A stretch of DNA of 64,000 nucleotides from Armatimonadota bacterium. Lineage in GTDB: Bacteria; Sysuimicrobiota; Sysuimicrobiia; Sysuimicrobiales; Humicultoraceae. Made by a program: the position numbers and the translations under genes. Below the pieces are notes generated by a model that did not search any database, was not told the DNA's origin, and saw only the letters and a program-made list of their open reading frames with translations. Positions within the stretch are counted from its first letter, which is position 1, and each line of letters opens with the position of its first letter. Shown one piece after another: positions 17,947-26,066 of the stretch. The stretch spans positions 62,001 through 126,000 of the forward strand of contig JAVHMA010000002.1 in NCBI GenBank assembly GCA_031081715.1, in the 5' to 3' direction.

Positions 17947-18458
17947 TCGGCCGGTGGGGCCGAGGCGTCCTCATCCGGGGTGAGGATGCGGATGGTCGCG
18001 CGGTCGCGCACCCGGTCCAGGAACAGCACGCCGTCCAGGTGGTCGATCTCGTGCTGGAGGACGCGGGCGAGCAGGCCCTCGGCCTCGATGGTGACGCGGC
18101 GGCCGCGCCGGTTCTTGCCGCGAACGGTGACGCTCGCCGCGCGGGGGACGTCGCCGATCACCCCCGGGATCGAGAGGCAGGCCTCGGTCGCGACCTCCTC
18201 GCCCTCGCGGCGGACGACCTCCGGATCAACCAGGGCGATGGTGCGGCCGTCGACCTCCGCGACGAAGACGCGCACGCCCTCGCCGACCTGCGGCGCGGCG
18301 AGGCCCAGCCCGTGGGCCTCATGCATCGTGACCAGCATCTGCTCGATCAGGCGCTGGACGTCGCGCGTGACCTTGCCGACGGGGCGCGCCTTGCGCCGCA
18401 GCACGGCCGCCTTTGGGCTGTCGACGGTGACGATTGCGAGCGCGCTGGCACTGACCAT
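17943..18458 (-). CDS. def: Peptide deformylase
   Basis: The metalloprotease removes N-formyl groups from nascent proteins. All three motifs are present: GLGLAAPQVG, EACLSIPGV with the metal-binding Cys, and QHEIDHLDGVLFLDR with HExxH. The 171-residue version starts at ATG 18458 (MVSASALAIVTVDSP). ATGs at 18467 and 18497 are also in frame. I prefer 18458 because a plausible promoter (TTGAAG-17 bp-TATCGT) places the transcript start near 18461-18463, downstream of the other two. This would make the message nearly leaderless. Confidence 0.95.
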   Translation of the reverse strand: MVSASALAIVTVDSPKAAVLRRKARPVGKVTRDVQRLIEQMLVTMHEAHGLGLAAPQVGEGVRVFVAEVDGRTIALVDPEVVRREGEEVATEACLSIPGVIGDVPRAASVTVRGKNRRGRRVTIEAEGLLARVLQHEIDHLDGVLFLDRVRDRATIRILTPDEDASAPPAE

Positions 18459-18468
18459 GCCGCCCATC

Positions 18469-18497
18469 ACGATAGCATGCGACTCGAGGCGCTTCAA
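18469..18497 (-). promoter_or_regulatory. def: Candidate promoter for def-fmt-yugP-rsmB
   Basis: On the minus strand TTGAAG (18492-18497) is separated by exactly 17 bp from TATCGT (18469-18474); each matches 4 of 6 consensus bases. The predicted start falls at about 18461-18463, only a few bases before the preferred def ATG. Confidence 0.45.
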
Positions 18498-18544
18498 CGC
18501 GAGCCGGAGGGAACCCGGCGCACGACACCGAAGGCACCGCTGAC

Positions 18545-19567
18545 ATGGCGCCGGACCAGCCGCCGCGCGTACCGCTTACCCGTCTTCCCACGCCGCTCGA
18601 GGACGCGCCACGGCTGGCCGCCGCGCTCGGCGTCGCGCGGCTGCTCGTCAAGCGGGACGACCTGACCGACCTCGCGCTGGGCGGCAACAAGGTCCGCAAG
18701 CTGGAGTTCCTGCTCGGGGACGCGCTGGCGCAGGGCGCCGACACCCTCGTGACGACCGCGGGCGCGCAATCCAACTTCCTGCGGCTGACCGCGGTGGCCG
18801 CGCGGCGGCTCGGACTCCGCGCCGTGGCGGTGGTGCGCGCGGGCCCGGTGCTCGTTCCGCAGGGCAACCTGCTGCTGATGCGGCTCTTCGGCATGGAGCT
18901 CCAGCACGTGGAGACCCAGGACCCCTTTGCCAGGACCACGACGGACGCGATGGAGGCGGCCGCGGCCCACGTGCGCGCGCGGGGGGGCCGGCCCTACCTC
19001 GTGCACATCGCGCTGTGGTCCGGCGGCCGCGCGGCGCTGGGCTATGTGCACGCCGCCTCCGAGCTCGCGGACCAGCTGGCCGCTGCCGGCGTCGCGGCCG
19101 ACCACGTGGTACTCGCCGTCGGGTCCGGGGGAACGCAGGCGGGACTCCTGCTGGGCCTGCGGCTGCGCGGCCTGCAGGCCCGCGTCCAGGGCGTATCGGT
19201 CAACCTGCCCGCGGAGGACCTGGAGCGGCGTATCGCCGGGCACGTGCGGGCGGCGGCGGACCTGCTGGGTGTGCGCTCGCCGGTGCGCGACGACGAGATC
19301 CACGTGACCGACGATCTGGTGGGCGAGGGTTACGGCATTCCCTCGCCCGAGAGCCTCGCCGCGGTCCGCCTGGCCGCCGAGGCCGAGGGGTTGCTGCTCG
19401 ACCCGATCTACACCGGGAAGGCGTGGGCCGGCTTGGCGCGCGCCGTGGCGGTCGGCACCGTCGCGCGGTCGTCAACCGTGGTGTTCCTCCACACCGGAGG
19501 CGCGCCCCACGTCTTCCTGCACGCGCAGGCGCTGGCAGTGCCCGTGTCCGCCCACCGCACACCCTGA
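18545..19567 (+). CDS. PLP-dependent D-cysteine desulfhydrase / ACC deaminase family enzyme
   Basis: The 340-residue fold-type II PLP enzyme has its lysine in LALGGNKVRKLEFLL (about residues 38-52), TTAGAQSNFLRLTA next to it, and the phosphate loop VGSGGTQAGLLLGL. This is the family of D-cysteine desulfhydrase, 1-aminocyclopropane-1-carboxylate deaminase and L-cysteate sulfo-lyase. The exact amino acid cannot be assigned by eye. It is the first of four plus-strand genes forming the catabolic half of the accessory island, diverging from def. Its neighbours (aldolase, dehydratase-type enolase, amidohydrolase) point to breakdown of an unusual amino- or acyl-substituted compound. Confidence 0.88.
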   Translation: MAPDQPPRVPLTRLPTPLEDAPRLAAALGVARLLVKRDDLTDLALGGNKVRKLEFLLGDALAQGADTLVTTAGAQSNFLRLTAVAARRLGLRAVAVVRAGPVLVPQGNLLLMRLFGMELQHVETQDPFARTTTDAMEAAAAHVRARGGRPYLVHIALWSGGRAALGYVHAASELADQLAAAGVAADHVVLAVGSGGTQAGLLLGLRLRGLQARVQGVSVNLPAEDLERRIAGHVRAAADLLGVRSPVRDDEIHVTDDLVGEGYGIPSPESLAAVRLAAEAEGLLLDPIYTGKAWAGLARAVAVGTVARSSTVVFLHTGGAPHVFLHAQALAVPVSAHRTP

Positions 19568-19587
19568 CGCCGCACCGGAGGGACGCG

Positions 19588-20253
19588 ATGCCGACACCGA
19601 CCATACCGATTGAGGAGATGAGCGCCCGCTATCGGCAACTGTACACCCCGGCGGTCGCCGACGCTTTGGACGATCGGGGATTGTGGCATCAAATCGTCGA
19701 CCGCCGCATCCAGCCCCTGGTCATGGGCATGCGGGTCGCCGGACCGGCGTTCACGATGCTCGGCCGGCCCGAGCGCAGCACCGACCGCGCCATTCGTCAG
19801 GGCGTGAAGGCTGTGGACGCGGTCCGGCCGCACACCGTGGTCGTGATGGACTGCTGCGGTGAGGAGGTCACCGGCCACTGGGGCGAGCTGCTCACCAACG
19901 GAACGCTGGTCCGCGGCGGGACCGGCGCGGTCATAGACGGCGGCGTCCGCGACACGGCGGCCATCCTGGCGCTCGGCTTCCCGGTCTTCTGCAAGTACCG
20001 GTCGCCGGCCGACGCGAAAGGCCGGTGGAATGTCGTGGATTTCGACTGTCCGGTGACCCTCGGGGGGGTTCCGGTCCGCCCGGGCGACTTCATCGTCGGG
20101 GATGCCGACGGCGTAGTCGTGGTGCCGGCCGCGCTGGCGGTCGAGGTCCTGCTGGACGCCGAGCAGGTGGTGGCGGACGAGAACGAGATCCGCGGTCGGG
20201 TCCGCGCCGGGGAGTCCGTGGCCGGACTCTACATGCAGTACAAGCGCTTCTAA
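19588..20253 (+). CDS. RraA-like / HMG-CHA aldolase family protein
   Basis: The 221-residue protein has the RraA fold. The stretch WGELLTNGTLVRGGTGAVID followed by GGVRD carries the Gly-Glu-Leu and Arg-Asp residues. In the pyruvate aldolases of this family (4-hydroxy-4-methyl-2-oxoglutarate/CHA aldolase) these bind divalent metal and substrate. RNase E inhibitors lack a catalytic need for them, so a class II-like aldolase or oxaloacetate decarboxylase activity is more likely here. The ATG at 19588 has a clear GGAGGGA site 4 bases upstream. It lies 20 bp after the PLP enzyme and 14 bp before the enolase-superfamily gene, surely one operon. Confidence 0.85.
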   Translation: MPTPTIPIEEMSARYRQLYTPAVADALDDRGLWHQIVDRRIQPLVMGMRVAGPAFTMLGRPERSTDRAIRQGVKAVDAVRPHTVVVMDCCGEEVTGHWGELLTNGTLVRGGTGAVIDGGVRDTAAILALGFPVFCKYRSPADAKGRWNVVDFDCPVTLGGVPVRPGDFIVGDADGVVVVPAALAVEVLLDAEQVVADENEIRGRVRAGESVAGLYMQYKRF

Positions 20254-20267
20254 TTTAGGCGGCACGC

Positions 20268-21398
20268 GTGCGTATCGCGTCGGTCCGCGCGATTCCGCTG
20301 CTCGTCACCCTGGACGAACCCCAGCGCACGGGCGTCGCCACCTACACCCGCCTGGCGACCACGCTGGTCGAGGTGCGCGGCGACGACGGTACGGTCGGCT
20401 ACGGCGAGTGCCTGGCACGCTACTCACCCCGGATCTGGGCGGCGATCGTAGACGACCTGCTGGCGCCGCTCGTGGTCGGCGCCGACCCCTTCGACACCGA
20501 GCGCCTGTGGACGGTCATGTTCCGCGACCTGCGGTCGTTCTCCGGGCACAGCCGTGGGATGCTCGTCGAGGGCATCGCCGGCGTGGATATCGCGCTGTGG
20601 GACCTGAAGGCCCGGGCTCTGGGGCTGCCGCTGTATGCGCTCCTCGGCGGCGCCACGCGCACTGAGCTGGCGGCGTACGGGTCCTCTGTCATGGTCCGCG
20701 AGCGCAAGCAGATGGAGGCGGATGCCGCCGCGCTCGTCGAGCGAGGCTTCCGGGCCATCAAGGTGAAGATCGGGGTCGGCGTCGCCGAGGATGTCGGCAA
20801 CATCCGGGCGATCCGACGCGTGATCGGTGACGACGTCGACCTGATGCTCGACGCCAACGGGGCCTACCGCGCCGCGGAGGCGATCGACCTGGCACGGCGC
20901 GTCGAGGGAGAACGGATCGCCTGGCTCGAGGAGCCGGTGGTGGCCGACGACCTGGACGGCTACGCCCGCATCCGCGCCGCGACGTCCATCCCGCTCGCCG
21001 CCGGGGAGGCGGAGTTTACGCGCTTCGGCGTCCGCGACCTGCTGGCGCGCCGGATCCTCGACGTGCTGCAGCCCGACGTGGCCCGCTCTGGCGGGGTCAG
21101 CGAGACCCTCAAGATCGTGGCGCTGGCGGCGAGCCACCACGTGGCTTACGCGCCGCACGTCGGGTTCTCGGCCGCGGTCTGCGTCGCCGCCACGCTGCAC
21201 CTGGCGGCCGCAGCCCCGACGTTCCTGACCTACGAGTGCATCTACACGGCCAATCCCCTGCGGGAGGCGCTGGCCAGGGTCCCGGTGGGCGGTCCGGCGC
21301 AGCTGCGCGACGGCCGGATCCCCGTCCCTGCCGGACCGGGGCTCGGGATCGACTTGGATCCCGAGGTCCTCGCCCGCCACCGCATCACCGACTGGTGA
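20268..21398 (+). CDS. Enolase superfamily (mandelate racemase/muconate lactonizing) enzyme
   Basis: The 376-residue protein has the capping domain (MRIASVRAIPLLVTL to about 125) and the TIM barrel. The barrel shows the KxK general base motif in FRAIKVKIGVG, metal ligands in LMLDANGAY, WLEEPV and LAAGEAEF, and a late His in YAPHVGFSA. This is the mandelate racemase subgroup pattern (Lys-x-Lys plus His), used by racemases and sugar-acid dehydratases. The start is GTG 20268. Sitting next to an RraA-type pyruvate aldolase, a dehydratase that feeds a 2-keto-3-deoxy acid to the aldolase is a natural reading, but it is inference. Confidence 0.9.
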   Translation: MRIASVRAIPLLVTLDEPQRTGVATYTRLATTLVEVRGDDGTVGYGECLARYSPRIWAAIVDDLLAPLVVGADPFDTERLWTVMFRDLRSFSGHSRGMLVEGIAGVDIALWDLKARALGLPLYALLGGATRTELAAYGSSVMVRERKQMEADAAALVERGFRAIKVKIGVGVAEDVGNIRAIRRVIGDDVDLMLDANGAYRAAEAIDLARRVEGERIAWLEEPVVADDLDGYARIRAATSIPLAAGEAEFTRFGVRDLLARRILDVLQPDVARSGGVSETLKIVALAASHHVAYAPHVGFSAAVCVAATLHLAAAAPTFLTYECIYTANPLREALARVPVGGPAQLRDGRIPVPAGPGLGIDLDPEVLARHRITDW

Positions 21399-22600
21399 GG
21401 CCCTCGCCCGGGGGGCCGTCGCGGCCCGGGGCGCTGGTCGTGCGCGGCGCGCGGGTCTCTGACGGGCTCGGCGGGCCGGCCGCCCCGGGCGAACTCTGGA
21501 TCGTCGAAGGCCGGTGCGCCCCACCCGGGCTCGGCCCGGTGGCCGCGGTGGTCGCGCTCCCCGGGCGGGTCGTGGCGCCTGGCCTGATCGACCTGCACGT
21601 GCACCTCTGCCTCGACGCCGGCGACGATCCGCTGGCGGCGTTCGCGGCGGCCGGGGCCGACGACCTGCGGCGCACCATGTGGGCGAACGCCGCGCGCAGC
21701 GCCGCGGCGGGCATTACGACGGTTCGTGATCTCGGTGCCCCCACGGCGCCGATTGCGGCGCTGCGCGCGGAGATCGCTTCGGGAGCGATCCCCGGTCCCC
21801 GGGTTGTGGCGAGCGGCGCGCCCATCACCTCCCCCGGAGGGCATGTGCACGAGATGGGCGGCGCGGTGCGCGGTGCCGAGGCCGTGGCGGGCGCGGTGCG
21901 CGCGCTGGCCGCGGCCGGCATGGACCTGATCAAGGTGATGGTCACGGGCGGTGGGTCGAGCCCCCGGACCAACCCGCGCGCACTGCAGTTCTCGGCAGAG
22001 GAGCTGCGCGCGGCGGTCGGCGAGGCCGCGGCCGCCGGGCTCCGGGTCGCGGCGCACGCTCACGCGGATGAGGGCGTGCGCCTCGCGGCGGAGGCGGGCG
22101 CCGCGACGATCGAGCACGGCAGCCACGCGTCGGCGGCGTCGCTCGCGATCATGGCCGCGCGGGGCGCAGCCCTCGTACCGACGCTCGCGCCGGCCGCGGC
22201 GGTCCTGGCGCAGCCCGGCCTGGACGCCTCGCGCCGCCGGGCGATCGCGGAGCGCTTCGAGGACCGGCAGCGGGCGGTGCGGGAGGCGGTGCGGCTCGGG
22301 GTCAGGATCCTCGCCGGCACCGACGCGGGTGTGGCGCTCACCCGCCACGGCGGCCTCATCGACGAGCTCCGCGCCCTGGTGGCCTCCGGGCTCCCGCCGG
22401 CCGCGGCGCTGGCGGCGGCCACGCGGGAGGCGGGAGCCGCGCTGGGCATTCCCGGGCTCGGCACGCTGCGGCCGGGCGCGCCCGCGGACCTGATCGTCCT
22501 CGACGGCGATCCCCTCGACGACCTGGGCGCGCTGGCACGCCCGAGTGGCGTGATGGTGGGAGGCCGGTGGATCAGGCGGCCCGGCGGCGGGCATCCATGA
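21395..22600 (+). CDS. Metal-dependent amidohydrolase (imidazolonepropionase-like)
   Basis: The 401-residue amidohydrolase-superfamily enzyme has the binuclear-site set: HxH in GLIDLHVHL, a likely carboxylated lysine in MDLIKVMVTGG, His in AAHAHADEG, His in TIEHGSHAS and Asp in ILAGTDAGVAL. The closest architecture is the imidazolonepropionase-like/Xaa-Pro (aryldialkyl) hydrolase branch, cutting cyclic amides, N-acyl amino acids or lactones. The GTG start at 21395 overlaps the preceding stop as GTGA. It ends the plus-strand run, 13 bp from the convergent permease gene. Confidence 0.9.
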   Translation: MRPSPGGPSRPGALVVRGARVSDGLGGPAAPGELWIVEGRCAPPGLGPVAAVVALPGRVVAPGLIDLHVHLCLDAGDDPLAAFAAAGADDLRRTMWANAARSAAAGITTVRDLGAPTAPIAALRAEIASGAIPGPRVVASGAPITSPGGHVHEMGGAVRGAEAVAGAVRALAAAGMDLIKVMVTGGGSSPRTNPRALQFSAEELRAAVGEAAAAGLRVAAHAHADEGVRLAAEAGAATIEHGSHASAASLAIMAARGAALVPTLAPAAAVLAQPGLDASRRRAIAERFEDRQRAVREAVRLGVRILAGTDAGVALTRHGGLIDELRALVASGLPPAAALAAATREAGAALGIPGLGTLRPGAPADLIVLDGDPLDDLGALARPSGVMVGGRWIRRPGGGHP

Positions 22601-22613
22601 GCGGGCCAGTCGG

Positions 22614-23519
22614 CTAGGGCTGGAAGCGCGGGTCGAGGTAGTCGCGGACCGCGTCGCCGAAGAGCCCCACGCTGAGCACCACGAGCGTCATGACCGCGCC
22701 GGGGACCGTGGCGATCCACCAGGCGTTCTGAAGGTAGTCCCGGCCCTGGCTGATGGTCACGCCCCACGACGGCAACGGATGGGGGATCCCCAGCCCCAGG
22801 AAGCTTAGCGCGGCCTCGGCCAGCATCTGGAGCGCGATCTGGAGGGTGGCGAGGATCACGAGCGGGGTCAGCGCGTTCGGCAGCAGGTGCGCGAGCAGGA
22901 TGCGGTACTGGCTCGCGCCCAGCGCCCGCGCGGCCTCCACGAACTCCTTCTCGCGTAGCGCGAGCGCCGACCCGCGCGCCAGGCGCGCGAACACCGCCCA
23001 GCGGATCACCGACAGCGTGAGGATGACGTTCGCCAGCGAGGGCCCGATCATCGCGGCGAGGAGGATCGCGAGCAGCAGCGGAGGAAACGCGAGCTGCAGA
23101 TCGACCAGGGCCACGAGCACCGTGTCGGTGCGCCCGCCCGTGAAGCCGGCGAGCAGACCGACGGCCGTGCCGGAACACCCCGCGATGACCACGGTGCTGC
23201 CGGCCACGAGCATCGAGACCCGCGCGCCATGCACGACCTGCCCAAAGAGGTCCCGTCCCAACTGGTCGGTGCCGAAGATCGCGATCGCCCCGTCACGGAG
23301 CCGGGCGCCCGGCGGCCGCAGGCGCTCCTCCAGCCGCACCCCCAACGGGTTGTACGGCACCACCAGCGGGCCGGCCAGCCCCGCGACCGCCACCGCCGCG
23401 AGGACCACGCCCGTCGCGAGGACCCGGCGGCCCTTGCGCGTGGCCACCAATGGCCGGCGGCGGGAGCGCGCCGCCTCCGGTCCGTCCTGTCCGGCCGGTC
23501 GCGGTCCGTCGCCCCTCAC
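22614..23519 (-). CDS. Peptide/nickel-type ABC transporter permease, DppC type
   Basis: The 301-residue inner-membrane permease has an N-terminal basic tail, TM1 (VLATGVVLAAVAVAGLAGPLVV) and a long loop with LLRP-type FGTDQLGRDLFGQV. Four to five further helices surround the EAA loop EAARALGASQYRILLAHLLP, ending LSFLGLGIPHPLPSWG. This is the OppC_N/BPD_transp_1 arrangement of DppC and OppC. The GTG start overlaps the upstream permease stop (GTGA). No DppD or DppF ATPase follows in the window, so the system must borrow ATPases encoded elsewhere. Confidence 0.93.
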   Translation of the reverse strand: MRGDGPRPAGQDGPEAARSRRRPLVATRKGRRVLATGVVLAAVAVAGLAGPLVVPYNPLGVRLEERLRPPGARLRDGAIAIFGTDQLGRDLFGQVVHGARVSMLVAGSTVVIAGCSGTAVGLLAGFTGGRTDTVLVALVDLQLAFPPLLLAILLAAMIGPSLANVILTLSVIRWAVFARLARGSALALREKEFVEAARALGASQYRILLAHLLPNALTPLVILATLQIALQMLAEAALSFLGLGIPHPLPSWGVTISQGRDYLQNAWWIATVPGAVMTLVVLSVGLFGDAVRDYLDPRFQP

Positions 23520-24436
23520 GTGTACCGGATCCGCGGGTCCAGCGCGGCGTACGTCAGGTCGACGAGCAGGTTCAGCCCGACGAACAGCGCCGCGACGAAC
23601 GTCACCGAGGCCTGCACCACGGGGTAGTCCCGGTTGTTGATCGCCGTCACGATGAGCCGACCGAGCCCGGGCCACGCGAAAACGGTCTCGACGACCACCA
23701 CGCCGGCCACGAGCGATCCAAGTTGCAGCCCCAGCATCGTGACCACGGGAATGAGCATGTTGCGGTAGACGTGGCGCGTCATGACCGCGGGCTCAGCTAG
23801 CCCCTTCGCCCGCGCGGTCCGCACGTAGTCTTGACCCGCGGTCTCGACGATGCCGGCGCGGATCAGGCGCGTCATCACACCAATGAGCTGCACCGACAGG
23901 GTGACCGCCGGCAGGACGAGGTGCCAGGGCGTGCCGCGGCCGAACGACGGCAGCCAGCGCAGGGTCCGCGCGAAGACGAGGATGAGCACCAGGCCCAGCC
24001 AGAAGTTCGGGATCGCCTGGCCGACGAGCGAGAGCACGCCGATGGCATAGTCTGCGGTCGACTGGATCCGCCTCGCCGCCAGCGACCCCAGGAGCACGCT
24101 GAGGACAAGCGTGGCGGCGATCGCCGCGGCCGCCAGCTCGAGCGTGGCCGGCAGCCGCTCCAGGACGATGGCGAACGCGGGCCGGCCCTCGTGGTACGAG
24201 CGGCCCCAGTCGCCGACCGCCACCTGGCGCAGGAACAGCGCGTACTGCACCGCGAGCGGCCGGTCGAGGCCCATCTTCGCGCGCTGCTCCGCGATCAGCT
24301 CCGCCGTGGCGTGCGTACCGAGCAGCACGGCGGCCGGATCGCCGGGGATGACCCGGACGATCAGGAAGATGATCGTGACCACGCCCCCGATCACCAGGAG
24401 CGCCGCGAGCGCGCGGCGGAGCAGGTAGCGGCCTAT
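23516..24436 (-). CDS. Peptide/nickel-type ABC transporter permease, DppB type (possible non-AUG start)
   Basis: The permease has TM1 followed by VRVIPGDPAAVLLG, the loop with GLDRPLAVQYALFL and VGDWGRSY, and the EAA loop RTARAKGLAEPAVMTRHVYRN. It ends with FAWPGLGRLIVTAINNRDYP and the LTYAALDPRIRYT tail. The first canonical start, GTG 24394, would give 292 residues and begin inside TM1. The family-typical N-terminus (GRYLLRRALAALL) is encoded just upstream and opens with ATA at 24436, overlapping the binding-protein stop as ATAG. No ATG, GTG or TTG lies between. I give the longer frame; the start is uncertain and could be a sequence error for ATG. Confidence 0.85.
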   Translation of the reverse strand: MGRYLLRRALAALLVIGGVVTIIFLIVRVIPGDPAAVLLGTHATAELIAEQRAKMGLDRPLAVQYALFLRQVAVGDWGRSYHEGRPAFAIVLERLPATLELAAAAIAATLVLSVLLGSLAARRIQSTADYAIGVLSLVGQAIPNFWLGLVLILVFARTLRWLPSFGRGTPWHLVLPAVTLSVQLIGVMTRLIRAGIVETAGQDYVRTARAKGLAEPAVMTRHVYRNMLIPVVTMLGLQLGSLVAGVVVVETVFAWPGLGRLIVTAINNRDYPVVQASVTFVAALFVGLNLLVDLTYAALDPRIRYT

Positions 24437-25944
24437 GGCGCCACCGACACCTCGCTCAGGCTGAAGATTTCGCTGGTCGGCACGGTGAAGCTCTGGACGC
24501 GGGTGCGGTACGCGTAGACCTCCAGCGACTCGAAGAGGAAGACGCCAGGCACCTCGCTCCAGAGGATCTCCTGGACGCGCTGGTAGAGCCGGCAGCGCGC
24601 TGCGGTGTTCACCGTGCTCGCCGCCTCGTCGAGAAGCCGGTCCAGCTCAGGGTTCACGTAGCCGGTGCGCCGGGCGCGTGAGTGGTAGAGGCGGCCGAGC
24701 GAGTAGTCGGCGTCGCCCGTCACCGCGCCGGTCCCCAGGAGGTTCATATCCCAGTTCAGCCTGACCAGGTCGTCCACCCAGATCGCCCGCGGCTGGAGCG
24801 TGCTCCGGACCCGCACGCCCACCAGCGCGAGCTGGCCGACGATCGCGTCGGCCACCTCGCGCTCCTTCGGCAGCGCGTCGTTCCACTTCATCTCGACGTC
24901 GATCCCACGCGCGTACCCGGCCTCGGCCAGCATCCGCCGCGCCTCCGCGCCGCTATACCCGTAAGGCGGCTGCTCAGCGTAGCACAGGACGTTGCTGCCG
25001 ATGGGCGCGGTGGCGGGCTTCGCGATCCCGGCGACCAGTGAGCTCGTGATCGCGCTGATGTTCAGCGCCCGGGCGATCGCGCGCCGCACGCGAACGTCAT
25101 CGAGCGGCTTGCGGCTGGCATTCAGCCAGAGGAACCGCGTGTAGAACGTGGGGCCGACCTCGATCTTGATGGTCGTGCTCCCCCGCAACCGGCGGATCTC
25201 CTCGGGGGTGAGCTGGAAGGTCATGTCGATCTCGCCGGTCTCCAGGGCGGTGACCCGCCCCGACAGCTCCGGGATGTCAACGAAGACCAGCCGGCGGACC
25301 TTGGGAATGCCCGGGCGCCAGTAGTTCACGTTGGCCTCGAGGACCACCCGCGTGTCGCGGACCATCTCGACGAACCGGAACGGTCCGGTCCCGATCGGAC
25401 GGTCGCCGAACGCCGGGGTCATGGGGGTGGCGGCCGGGACAATTCCGAGCATGGTCAGGTTGGACAGCAGGGTCCCCAGCGGCGCCGCGGTCCGCAGGAC
25501 CACGCGCAGCGGGTCGGTCGCCTCGGCGGTGACGCTCGCGAACAGCGGCGTCAGCGGGCCGCGCACCGTCTTGGCGCGCTCGATGGTGGTCCGCACGGCC
25601 TCGGCCGTAAGGTCGCTCCCGTCGTGGAACTTCACGCCCCGCCTGAGCTCGAACTCCCAGGTGGTAGGGTTGACGCTGCGCCAGCGTTCGGCCAGCGCGG
25701 GCTGGAACCGCTTGGCGGCCGGATCCCACGTCACCAACGTGTCGAACAGGTGGCGGCCCAGGATGATCGTGATGCGTTCGGCCGCCGCGGTCCCGTGAGG
25801 GTCGAGCGAGACGACGCGCTGCGGGTAAGCGACGGTCAGGGTGCCCGGCTGCGCCGCGGGCCCGGCCTGGGCCAAGCCGCTGGCGGCCAGGATGACGACC
25901 AGCAACAGCGCGGTGCGCGGGAGACGGCCAATCATGGGCATCAT
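24433..25944 (-). CDS. ABC transporter substrate-binding protein, family 5 (peptide/nickel/opine type)
   Basis: The 503-residue secreted protein has a signal peptide (MMPMIGRLPRTALLLVVILAASGLAQAG), followed by the SBP_bac_5 fold starting LTVAYPQRVVSLDPHGTA. It includes WRSVNPTTWEFELRRGVKFHDG, the family signature, and the C-terminal IYQRVQEILW-like segment (LYQRVQEILWSEVPG). No lipobox cysteine is evident after the signal, so it may be soluble and periplasmic or held otherwise. The ATG at 25944 follows GAGAGGGGA. Together with the two permeases it forms the transport half of the island facing the catabolic genes. Confidence 0.95.
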   Translation of the reverse strand: MMPMIGRLPRTALLLVVILAASGLAQAGPAAQPGTLTVAYPQRVVSLDPHGTAAAERITIILGRHLFDTLVTWDPAAKRFQPALAERWRSVNPTTWEFELRRGVKFHDGSDLTAEAVRTTIERAKTVRGPLTPLFASVTAEATDPLRVVLRTAAPLGTLLSNLTMLGIVPAATPMTPAFGDRPIGTGPFRFVEMVRDTRVVLEANVNYWRPGIPKVRRLVFVDIPELSGRVTALETGEIDMTFQLTPEEIRRLRGSTTIKIEVGPTFYTRFLWLNASRKPLDDVRVRRAIARALNISAITSSLVAGIAKPATAPIGSNVLCYAEQPPYGYSGAEARRMLAEAGYARGIDVEMKWNDALPKEREVADAIVGQLALVGVRVRSTLQPRAIWVDDLVRLNWDMNLLGTGAVTGDADYSLGRLYHSRARRTGYVNPELDRLLDEAASTVNTAARCRLYQRVQEILWSEVPGVFLFESLEVYAYRTRVQSFTVPTSEIFSLSEVSVAP

Positions 25945-26066
25945 GGGTCCCCTCTCTCGCGGCGCGAGCCTCGATGACGACCACGCCGCGGTCTGAGGGG
26001 TGAGGTTCGCCAAGACCACGGGGCGCTCCCTGCGCGGCGCCCGGCCGGCGGGCGTCGCCCGCGTCC

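Noticed and set aside
18545-25944. Accessory island considered as a mobile element or integrated island
   Set aside because: No integrase, transposase, tRNA boundary, direct repeats or obvious composition shift could be seen at either end; called an insertion only by comparison of gene order.
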